In this document: positions 13,381 to 22,913 of the stretch, piece by piece
Layout of the letters: the number at the start of each line of letters is the position of its first letter
How positions within the stretch are numbered: position 1 is the stretch's first letter
Assembly: GCA_946807835.1 (NCBI GenBank)
Contig: OX327700.1
Span: 27,254,001-27,318,000, forward strand
Length of the DNA: 64,000 nucleotides
Direction of reading: 5' to 3'
From: Ailanthus altissimus
Taxonomy: Eukaryota > Streptophyta > Magnoliopsida > Sapindales > Simaroubaceae
Notes under the pieces: model-generated
The model's input: the letters and a program-made list of their open reading frames with translations, nothing else
The model's database searches: none
Told to the model about the DNA's origin: nothing
Position numbers and translations under genes: made by a program

Positions 13381-13816
13381 ACAGAAAAACTTTGTGGCAC
13401 GTCAAGAAACAGAGTAAACATTTGACTCTGATAATTTTTATAAGGAATAGAATGAGCTTTTTTGAAGTTAAGTAATCCCAACACATAATCCATAGAATAT
13501 GAAATTGGGAATAAAAGATGAGTTCAGGTGTATGAGTTTTGGAAGTACATTTCGATTGAAGAAGATCAAATGATTTTTTTATTGATAGTGGATATATATT
13601 AAGGATTGGTCCAAATAGTTCAAACAATAATTGAAAGCAATTTGGTATGGACCATGAATGTAAATGGTTTTCTATGTCTTGAATATTCAATATTTCATTA
13701 TTCATTATTGTTTCATTAGAAGTTGAGCTAGATTCCACATTACCAGTTGAATGTTTATGAGATCTCCTAAATAAAGAATTCATTTTAATTAAATCTATAA
13801 GAATTAATTTATACAT
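13380..13816 (-). pseudogene. Chimeric pararetrovirus fragment in reverse: movement-protein N-terminus joined to polyprotein 3' part
   Basis: An open frame of 145 codons runs on the minus strand. Its first part (13630-13816) matches the movement-protein N-terminal segment near 12560-12690. Its second part (about 13400-13625) matches the polyprotein 3' region at 20770-20990, for example SFDLLQ and FHI-WIMCW. The two parts are not neighbours in the forward copy, so an internal deletion or template switch joined them. It is not a functional gene. Confidence 0.65.
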
Positions 13817-13989
13817 AAATTTTATAAGTCTTGATTGCTTTCCTAAGAATTAATTTAGTGGTTTGTTCTTATCTTATGGGACCATCTTAAACACCTTCAT
13901 TAATGATTATCCAACTGACAGAATTAGGGTTGACCAACATATTAACAGCTTTCACTGCTAGTTTAATAACAGTTACCAGATTAATTTTG

Positions 13990-14860
13990 TGAAAAATATC
14001 GACTTTAAAATTTCTTTATAAAACAGTCTTATAAATTTGATTAAAATTATTCTTTATTAGAGTTTGCCTCTTTCGCATTCAATAGTTGTATAAATCCTAG
14101 CTGTTTCTTCTAATCTTTTTAAATAATCTAAAGTTTCTTTGAAAAGATCAATTTATTGGTTGACTGGTTTTATTCCTTTCAAGTCTTTTAATATGTTTCA
14201 AAATATTTCTTTGATCCTATCTAATGTCATTTATAAATTTTCTCATTTCTTGTTTAAAGATAAGTTTCTTGTGTTTGTTAGGAATTCTAGATGAAGATGT
14301 AGACATAATGCATGAACAAGAACAATGAGTGTGACTTTATAAAGAATGAAATATGTGCATTATTATGCATCAACTTGGCTCTGACATCAAATGAAAAAAT
14401 TAAGAAACTATATAAATAAAAATGAAAGAATTCAAAATGAATTTATAAGCAGGATCGAATTATGAAAATCATATGAAAAAGAAAATATAAATGAAAGAAT
14501 TCAATAGGAAATAAATTTTGAATTGCTATTAATTGTTCTAAGAAATTATAAACTTTTGAAAGCTTGATCAAAAGCTTCTCTTTCTTGAATTATTACGGAG
14601 AATTTTTTCTATAGCTAAAAGCTCCGAAAAACCTTCTCCAAAAATTCCTTCCCTATCACAAGTGATTTCTTCTCCTTAAATAGATAGAGAAGAGAATAAA
14701 ATTACAAAATTCATGACATTATGCTGATGATGTTTCATTATTAATTCTTTTGAAAATTTTGTCTTCATTATGACCCATGATGCTTTGTTATTATACTATC
14801 ATAATTACACTTGACATGATGAGATACTTCATTATTACTATCTCAATAATAATGAAAGAA
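13990..14860 (-). pseudogene. Pararetrovirus ORF1 and leader in reverse orientation
   Basis: Read on the minus strand, a leader (14860 to 14390) is followed by a tRNA-Met-type primer-binding-like site (14377-14389, TGATGTCAGAGCC) and by ORF1 with ATG at 14306. The leader is the reverse complement of 21530-21840, including the stretch around AAGCTTTTGATCAAGCTTTC. Stops break the ORF. With 11991-13380 on the plus strand this forms a head-to-head inverted arrangement. Confidence 0.7.
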
Positions 14861-14879
14861 ATTTAATTCTTAATATGGT

Positions 14880-15800
14880 GAAATTAGAGTCAATGGGTTA
14901 ATTAGATTCAGTTAATACATTAATTTATGCAATTACAAAACATTTCATAGGAGATCCGATTTTACTTCAAAAAAGAATCGGAGAAAATTTAATAAATCTT
15001 AATTGTCCAAGTCTTCAAGATTGTAGGTGGTATAAAGATTTGTTCCTTATTAGGATATTCTCAAGAAACGATTGTAATCAACATTCTGGAAGGAAAGATT
15101 TATTTCTAAACTTCCAAAATTATTTGCTGAAAATGTTAGGAATAGAATAAGACAGTTAAACAATAGAGTAATCTCTTATGATTAAATGACATATAGTGAA
15201 CTCATAAATTATATAATTAATGAAGAATTAGAATTTTGGAATGATCTCAAACTTAAATCAAAATTAAAATCAAAATTTAATCAATCTAGACGAGAACTAG
15301 GATCATTTTGTATCCAAAATAGGTATGAAAAGATAGTAGCCCTATCAGAAGAGGACAAAATAATAAAAACAAAAGATATTTAAAAAATTATAAAACAAAA
15401 TTATGCTCAAAACAATCTTTCAAAAAGTAAAAAAAAAGATACAATAATATTAATTATGAAAAAGGAACAAAAGGTAATAATAAAATAAAACCCACTTGTT
15501 ATAAGTGTGGGAAAAAGAGTCAGTACAGTAATAATTGTAAATTAGTCCAAAAAAAAATAAATGAGTTAGTTGTCTTTAGATCAAGACGTAAAGAAATTAT
15601 TAATAAATTATTGCAATAAAATATGTTCATTTGATACAAAAATGACCAATTTAAAATTCGAAAAAATACTATTTAATATTCAAGAAGATAGTCTAAGTGA
15701 CTCATCAGAAAACTCATCTAATTTTAATAATTGTATAAATAATTGTTCATATTCATTCAAAGATATTAGTGTAATAACTAATGATCAAAAATAATTTTCT
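14880..15800 (+). pseudogene. Pararetrovirus capsid region with zinc knuckle
   Basis: The reading frames, interrupted by stops, contain PILLQKRIGENLINL near 14955, then WKERFISKLPK near 15085, then LTY-type and NDLKL segments (15186-15383). A nucleic-acid-binding knuckle follows at 15497-15538. These are typical of Caulimoviridae capsid proteins, whose C-terminal CCHC knuckle packages nucleic acid. Here the knuckle reads C-x2-C-x4-Q-x4-C, with Gln in place of the expected His. A Ser/Asp/Asn-rich acidic tail follows (15570-15794). Confidence 0.75.
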
Positions 15801-15849
15801 TTGAAATAATAGACAAAATTAGGATGAAAAAATAAAAAAGGAATACTTA

Positions 15850-16560
15850 TTAAAATTAAAAGATATAATTTTGAAAGAAGATAATAAAATTTATACAAAA
15901 TCCTATAACATCAAAAACACATATAATAGATTTCAAAAACATCCAAAAACTATTACTATTCAAGACCTTTAAGAAGAAATAAAAGAAAAAAAGAGACAAA
16001 TAAAACAACTTCAAGATGATAATAATAGCTTTAAAATAAACTTTTCAAATCTTCAAAAAAAACTGTAATCCAAATAATCTATCAACTTCAAACAATAATA
16101 ATTTTCTTAATACAATTACAAAAATAGAGTTTCAAAAATGAATTTGTTTTATAATCTTAGTAATAGATAATAGTTATACTATTAAAACAATAGGATTAAT
16201 AGACTCGGGAGCAGATTAAAACTATATTTAAGAAAGTTTAATTCAAACAAAATTTTATGAAAAAATTACAAAAAAAACTTCATGGCGCATAGGAAAATAG
16301 ACTAAACATCAAGTATAAATTATCAAAAGCTTATATTTGTCAAGATGGTTTATACTTCAAAAACATTTTCATATTAGTCGAAGATATCACTCATAAAATA
16401 ATTTTAAAAACACCATTTTTTACTCAAATTTACCCATTTACGGTAGATTCAACAGGAATAACAACTAATATACTTGATAAAACAATAAAATTCAAAATCT
16501 TAATGTCTCCAAAAGAAAAGAAATTAATGAATTAAAAGCATCAACAATTTTTTTAGTATC
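15850..16560 (+). pseudogene. Pararetrovirus coiled-coil linker and aspartic protease, copy 2
   Basis: This second copy of the linker and protease is better preserved than the one at 12975. The active-site DSG is encoded at 16202-16210 within GLIDSGAD and is followed at once by a TAA stop at 16217. The frame then continues with the conserved downstream strand region (near 16380-16440). In the family this retropepsin matures the polyprotein. Frameshifts after about 16490 break it. Confidence 0.75.
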
Positions 16561-17027
16561 AATCTTATTAATAATAAAAAATCTCAAATAAAGTTCTTAA
16601 ATGAAAAAATTAATTGTTTAAAATTAGAACAATTAGAATCTCAAGAAACTCGAGAAAAAATTTAAAAAATTCAAGAAATATTCATAAAAGAAATTTATTC
16701 AGGAACTATTAAACCTATTCAAAGAACATTAGATTTTATTAATAAATTTTTTGATAAAATTAATAATAAAACACAACTTCAAAGAAATTTAGGATGTCTT
16801 AATTATGTATCAAATTTCATTCTTGAATTAATTAAGAAAAATATGTGCACCATTATTCTAAAGACTTTCAAAGAATCCTCATGCATGGTCTCAAGTGCAT
16901 ACAAACACGGTTAAACTCATAAAGTCTCATATCAAAATAATTCCTTGTCTTGCATTACCATCTCTTCGTGCCTCACTCATCATTGAAACAGACACATCAA
17001 ATGTAGGATATAGTGGTATCTTCAAAC
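16560..17027 (+). pseudogene. Pararetrovirus RT thumb/connection and start of RNase H; RT core missing
   Basis: The frame resumes near 16690 with sequence typical of the RT thumb/connection (TQLQRNLGCLNYVSNFI near 16770). It runs into the start of RNase H with ETDTSNVGYSGI, whose first Asp is a catalytic position. The RT fingers and palm, including the YxDD box, are absent between the protease and this point, so about 500-700 bases appear deleted. The frame stops at 17027, where a solo LTR is inserted. Confidence 0.75.
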
Positions 17028-19726
17028 TGTAGTAACCAGTATCCACGACTGGTAAAAATAAGTATTTATATATGTATAAATATACGTATTTTATTTGTAT
17101 GTTGGTGATACTTGATTTATATATTGTTATTAGTAGTTTTTGTATAGGTTAAGGTGATACTATTAGCATTGGGTTTAATTGCAAGACTTTAGATTTATTT
17201 TAGGGACCAAATTGTAATACTTTGAAAGTTTTGGGGGTAAATTCGTAAATACCAAAAATTAGCCACTTAGTATAAAAATACACATTTAAAACCCTAATTC
17301 TCTCATTTTGGTCGAGCTACCTCTTTTAGAGAGAGAGAAGAGAGAAAAGATGGGAGAGAAAGAGAAGAAGGAGAAGAAAAAGAAGAAGAAATTGGAATTT
17401 TGGATTTTAAGAGGTATATCACAACTATTTCGTAATTTATTAGTATTAATTATGTTAATTTCTTTAAGTTTTTATTTCTGAAAATATTTATAATTGAGGA
17501 TTTGATGTGTATTTCGTATGATATTTTGAGAATTGATGATGATCTATAAGATAGTTTGATAAATCATGATGGATTGTAGAATTTCTGCTTGATAGTCTCT
17601 TGATCCAAGAATTTTATAAATTGTTGTGATTCGATTCTGGTTTTGAGTTTTGATTATATGAAATTAGACATGTTTAGGATCATCTGAGACTTTGAATCGA
17701 TTCAAAATTCCAGAAATTGAATTTGTTGTGAATTTACCAAAATGACCCTGAAATTCTGGAAATTTCCTATGTGAACAGTATAATACAGTGACGAACAATG
17801 TTTGTCCTACTGAATGATCTTCAAAAATTACGAATTTGTGGAATATGATATACTCGAAATTGAGAATTTAGATCAATGTGGTTGAAATGTTATGAGTTTC
17901 TAAAGTATATCCGCTCATTACAGTATTTGATTAACAGATTTTTAAAGCTATGGAATAAAATAGTTTTAAAATATTTTTGGCAGTGATTTGGAAGAAAAAT
18001 ATTTATCATGGACTGAGATATGTGTTAAGAGTAATTATGTGATAGTTTTATAATTTTTGAGTTAGTATATGATTTTATAAAATTGGGAGATTGAATACTG
18101 TTCAGTAAGTATCTTGATCCTGTCAGGTTTGTAGTTTGGATTCGATGGTGTGTATGGAATGGATTGTTTAGGAATTTTGATATAATATTCATATATAAGA
18201 AGTATATATGAGTCAAGAATGATATTCTGATTTCGGAGTAATTGGACATCATTTGATGTATTAGAAAATTTTGTTAAGTGTAAGTGGTCAAAATAACAGG
18301 TTTTGAGAAACCAAGTATTTAGACTAATTTGATGTGATAAATGCATTGTGTATAATTTTGTAAGCTATTTAAAGTATTTTGTGTGAATTGTGAGGCTTAT
18401 GAAAGGATTAATCTCCATTGATAGGTTAAGGAGATTTAAGCCTTGTAGCTGAAAGTGTTAAGAGGTAAGTATACTAGACTTTTTACTGGAATCACAATAA
18501 ACATAGTAAGTGTTATGAATGATTTTGTAAATATGGTTAAGAATATGTTTATGTTATGTCAAAGTATGTTTTGATATGAAATGTAAATATATGTTTATGA
18601 ATGTGAGCATTGACATTGAGCATGGACATACATGTGTTTTTTGAAAGTGAGCTTTCAAAATAAGATATGTTTAACAAAGAAAGCTTTTGAAGTGTAATAT
18701 GTCCATGAGAAATATTTTGTGTTTTGAGGGTACTTGAACTCACTGTTAACTTAGTAGGCATTTTATGTGATTTGTGGAGCCTTTATGTGTGGCCTTTCCT
18801 TCGGGATTGGTATATGTTATGTGTTCCGTATGTAGGGAGGATCCTATTGGTACCTAAAGGAAGTGTGAGTCATCACATTCGTGTGGTGGCGTATTGGTGC
18901 ATGTGAGAGGACTCACCGATGATCAGGGTGAGGGTTTGGCTTTTACCTTCGGGCATAAGCATTATATGTGTGTAATTTCAAGACCTCACTTGTACTATTC
19001 CTCTCATACGGTATGTCACCTACGAGTGACATTTGGCTCATTATGTGATATGTGATATGTAAGTCCTACTAAGTAGTAGTTGAGTGATGGTATTCCTATT
19101 ATGTGTTTTGAAAGAATGTGTAAGCGCTTACATGATATGTGATTTGATAAGATTATGATTTTGATTGATCACAGCATATCATACATATGCATTGTGTACA
19201 TATATGTATTTGTATTTGATATATGAAAAACTAGTATGCTTACTGAGTTTTATACTCATTATAGTTTATGGTGATTTTAGGTAAATAAGGTACATGTGTG
19301 CTTAGCGGATTTGGCAAGGCTTCTGCTGTTCCTTGGGTTCCCTAAGTTGTTAGGTTGCTAAGTGTTTCATTTGGGGACACGTGGGATAAGATATTTGATT
19401 TGTCCCTAGTGAATAAATACCTATGTATTATTTTATTGTGTGTGGTTGGACTTAGTTTAAGTTTCACCAAGTATAGTAATGGATTGATTTTAAGTAAGAA
19501 TTTACAATGAATATATTCTAGGCTTCCGGTAACAAAGTTGCTACTGGTGACGTAGTAGAGTGTTAATCTCTGAGAAAACTCTGCGTATCTCCGGTTTACT
19601 AATTGTCCCAGTCATAATTCAATTGCTATAATTCTGAAAGAAATTAAAATGAATGTTTAAGTATTATTGAATGAATGTAAGTGATGTCGTGTGTCAGATC
19701 TTTTGGGTCTGGGGCGTGACACAAAC
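17023..19726 (+). mobile_element. Solo LTR (2.7 kb) with CAAAC target duplication
   Basis: The LTR spans 17028-19721, beginning TGTAGTAACCAG and ending GGGGCGTGACA. It is flanked by perfect 5-bp duplications CAAAC (17023-17027 and 19722-19726). It contains no gag-pol and holds a TATA-like TATAAAAAT near 17270, followed by a purine-rich GA tract (about 17320-17390). Its LTR length recalls large Ty3-type elements, but the superfamily cannot be proved without an internal region. Related LTRs lie at 38335-41212 (reverse) and about 37325-42838. It interrupts the pararetrovirus RNase H frame. Confidence 0.92.
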
Positions 19727-20100
19727 AGTTATTGCATACTATAAAATCATTAATTAAATATCATTTTGGTGTTTGGCTCCGCCCACAAAAAAATTATTCA
19801 ACTATCAAAAGGGAAATTTTATCAATTAATTTGTGTGTTTAAAAATTTCAAGATGATTTATTCAATAAAGAATTTTTAATTCATGTTGATTGTAAATCTG
19901 CAAAAGAAGTTCTTCAAAAGAATGTTCAAAATTTGGTTTCAAAATAATTTTTTTCAAGATGGCCAGCCATTTTATCTTCCTTCAATTGTCAAATTGAATT
20001 TATAAAAGGTGATCAAAATTCTCTTCCAAGTTTTCTTACAAGAGAATTTTTAAAGGAAAAAGATAGAGACAATAAAAAATGAGTAGTCCAATATGGATTA
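19722..20100 (+). pseudogene. Pararetrovirus RNase H, downstream half
   Basis: After the solo LTR the RNase H frame continues: FGVWLRPQKNYSTIKREI, then HVDCKSAKEVLQKNVQN, then the terminal part with PSFLTREFL near 20030. The Asp in HVDCKS is a conserved position. A stop (TAA, 19945) and small shifts mark decay. Removing the LTR and one CAAAC copy rejoins it to the sequence ending at 17027. Confidence 0.8.
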
Positions 20101-20379
20101 CAAGAGAATCAATCAAGGAGAAATTACTCCAGCAAACACCATCATCTTTTTAAAGATCATCAAAACTTGTTGATTTATCAACAATGTCACTAATTCCAGC
20201 TTTAGCATCAAAATCCTATTTTCAAGCTTTATAGCCTATTTAACCATCAAAACCCAAACAATCAAGACCACTTAATCACCCTCATCATCATTAAAAGCCA
20301 ACAAGAAATCGGTTTCTTCTTAAAAAAATCAAATTCTTTTATACATTCAAAAACCAAACACTTGTATAGAAGTCATGCC

Positions 20380-21180
20380 CATTGAAATTGAATCATTCAA
20401 TAATAAAACTTTTGATGAAATAATTCATTTCCTTCTCCCAACCGATCATATTTTCATTTTATTCTAGAAAATAGATCAAAAAAATAAAAAAAAATGGTAT
20501 GAAATAATTCTCATTGACTCCAAGTCAATCAAGCTCACCCACCATAAAGATTAAAAAATCACCTAAATTACTCATTCAAAACTCAAGATTCTAAAGGTCA
20601 TATCTCTTAAAGAGTGGTCCAACAATTACTTCATTAATCAAAAACTTAATTTTTAGGCTATAATTCAACAATATAATTATTATAATTAGATGAATGCATG
20701 GTATAACATTTATATCTTCATCCATATAATCATTTATGGTTCATAAATTTTCATCAACCCACTCAATTTTTTTTTCAAATTGGTTTCAATTATGGTTCGA
20801 ACTGTTCAAATCAATCCCTGATATCTATCCACCATTAATCAAAAAATCATTTGATCTTCTTCAATTGAAATTTACTTCCAAAACTCATACACCAAAACTC
20901 ATCTTTCATTCCCAATTTCATATTTCATGGATTATGTGTTGGATTACTCAACTTCAAAAAAGCTCATTCCATTCCTTACAAAAATCATCAAAGTCAAACG
21001 GTGGAATAACATTGATTCTATCTCAATTAACGAACATCCAATTAACCAATGGATTAATGATCAAATAATTAAAAATCCAGCTCAAGAGAAATTTCTTGCC
21101 AAAAAGGCACAATTAATGGCAAAACTTGCCATATCAGTAACTCCCCAACAGATTGAACAATATTCAAAAGAATTTTAAGA
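20380..21180 (+). pseudogene. Pararetrovirus 3' coding region
   Basis: This is a decayed coding region downstream of RNase H. Two overlapping frames (20736-21068 and 20927-21178) share one ancestral reading broken by a frameshift near 20930-20940. The end, with AQEKFLAKKAQLMAKLA and a TAA at 21176-21178, is well preserved. Part of it recurs in reverse at 13400-13625. Its function is unknown to me; such 3' regions in Caulimoviridae can encode an accessory ORF or polyprotein tail. Confidence 0.6.
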
Positions 21181-21183
21181 ACT

Positions 21184-21980
21184 ATGTTCAAACCCTTCAA
21201 ATCAAGGCTCTCCAGCATCAACATCATTCAGTTATACACTAACTTCAACCTCCTACAAGATTCTCAAGATCCATTTGATTTTAATAAGTTCAACAGAAAC
21301 ATGGTTGACCTATCAAGAAAACTAAGTCAAGAATCTCATCATGGCAAATCTAATCATGGCAAAGTAATAAGTCAAGAATCTCATCATGGCAATGTAGTAA
21401 TGAAGCGTCATGAGAAAGAATTCAAAAGAAATAATAATATAGAATCACATTACGTCAGTGTAATAATAAAGCATCATGGGTCATCACGAAAAAGAAAATT
21501 TTAAAAGAATTAATAATGAAGCTTCATCAGCATAAAGTCATCAATGATATCATGAATTTTGTAATTTTATTCTCTCCTCAATCTATTTAACGAGAAGAAA
21601 TCACTTGTGATAAGGAATGAGTTTTTAGAGAGGATTTTTCAGAGCTTTTAGCCAGAGCAAAAATTCTCTATAATAATTCAAGAAAGAGAAGCTTTTGATC
21701 AAGCTTTCAAAAATCTGTAAGTTCTTACAACAATTAATAGAAATAGAAATTTTAATTCCTATTAAATACTTTCATTTACATTTTCTTTTTCATATCTTCT
21801 TTCATATGATTTTCATAATTTGATCCTGCTTATAAATCCATTTTGAATTCTTTCATTTTTATTTTTATTTATATAGTTTTTTAATTTTTTTTTTCATTTA
21901 GTATCAAAGCCAAGTTGATGTATAATAATGCACATATTTTATTCTCTATAAAGTCACACTCATTGTTCTTGTTCATGCAT
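21184..21980 (+). promoter_or_regulatory. Pararetrovirus intergenic leader with primer-binding site
   Basis: This noncoding leader separates the 3' coding region from ORF1. A direct repeat with GTCAAGAATCTCATCATGGC occurs near 21326 and 21370. A conserved stretch (21530-21840) recurs in reverse at 14420-14860. The site at 21899-21911 (TAGTATCAAAGCC) resembles the tRNA-Met primer-binding site TGGTATCAGAGCC with two changes. Such leaders hold the viral promoter and polyadenylation signal, but I could not place these exactly. Confidence 0.6.
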
Positions 21981-21995
21981 TATGTCTACATCTTC
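21981..21995 (+). pseudogene. Pararetrovirus ORF1 start, cut by a Copia insertion
   Basis: The ATG and the first codons (Met-Ser-Thr-Ser-Ser) of ORF1 end at 21995, where the Copia element begins. The rest of the ORF resumes at 27655. The junction falls in a TCTTCA microsatellite that encodes a serine run. Confidence 0.8.
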
Positions 21996-22005
21996 TGTGA
22001 GAGTT

Positions 22006-22759
22006 TGTTGAAGCGGAAGCACATAAACAAGCTAAACAATTCACTAAAGTAATATAATAATGCAGAACAAGTTATTAAAAAATAAAAGAGAGAAATGGTA
22101 GAAGAAGAACACACAAAGAATTACGTGGTTCGGCAACTTGCCTACGTCCACGGCAGATCAAGATCACACTCTTCTCTTATTATGAGTCACAAACCAACCA
22201 CAAAATATGCCTATTACAAGAAATATCATAAAAAAAACTCTCTCTTTCTCTCTAGGGATTTTCTCTCACAAAGAACCACTAAGAATAATCACTAAGATTA
22301 TTATGGATCACCAAGATCTCTCTAAGATCACGAAGATCTCACTAACTTGATCACAAAGATTGTCAAGATCACAAAGTTATGTTTACAAGCCAATTGATAG
22401 CCTTTATATAGGCCTTGGGACGTCCTAGGTATTCCCTATACGTGTGGGAGTCGTATTAGGGAGTCCTAGAGCAAGTGGGAGACGAAATTAGGAAGTTTCT
22501 TAATTTTGAGATACTGTTCCCGCATCCAGTGCTGCAGCGCTGGGATCTCGTCGCTCCAGCGCTGGCGCGCTTCTGCTGAGCGCTGCGGCGCTGGCTTTAT
22601 GGCGCTACGGCGCTGAGTGTTCTGTTCTGGCGCCCACTCTTGGTCGCCGCGGCACTGGTCGCATGGTGCGCCTTCTCATTTTTTGCCTCCGTCTCATCCC
22701 TACACACTTGGCTTGATCCCCAAATCATATTCCAATGATTTTTAATCAATATTCTCACA
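22006..22759 (-). repeat. Copia LTR in inverted orientation at the 5' end
   Basis: This is the reverse complement of the 3' LTR, from TGTTGAAGCGGAAGC to ATATTCTCACA, with intact TG/CA ends. The reversed TATA box lies at 22403-22410. It is somewhat longer than the 3' LTR (754 against 689 bases), mainly in the GC-rich block. No matching short duplication flanks it (GAGTT before, AATCT after), which argues against simple nested integration. Confidence 0.88.
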
Positions 22760-22884
22760 AATCTTCAATATTAACTAAGTAATCTCGTTCCTTTAGCTTG
22801 TTCTGCATTATTATATTAACTAAGTCTGCTTGTGCATACCTAACTGGTGGGTTAATCGTTCTCCTTAGCCTGTCTCTAATAAAC

Positions 22885-22895
22885 TGGTATCAAAG
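22885..22895 (+). promoter_or_regulatory. Copia primer-binding site
   Basis: TGGTATCAAAG lies 18 bases upstream of the gag ATG and matches the initiator tRNA-Met site (TGGTATCAGAGC) used by plant Copia elements, with one change. The sequence just before it does not match the end of the 3' LTR, consistent with a rearranged 5' end. Confidence 0.8.
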
Positions 22896-22913
22896 TTTTT
22901 GTTCTAAGCAAAC

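Noticed and set aside
18025..18761. Minus-strand ORFs at 18025-18346 and 18549-18761, repeated at 39466-39672 and 39870-40160 (plus) and 41447-41755 (minus)
   Set aside because: They recur only because they lie in copies of the same solo LTR. They have no domain, their frame is not kept between copies, and they run antisense to the LTR promoter. I take them as chance frames, not a conserved protein.
22095..22295. 66-codon ORF in the inverted Copia LTR
   Set aside because: It lies wholly within LTR sequence whose other copy (26966-27654) has no matching open frame.
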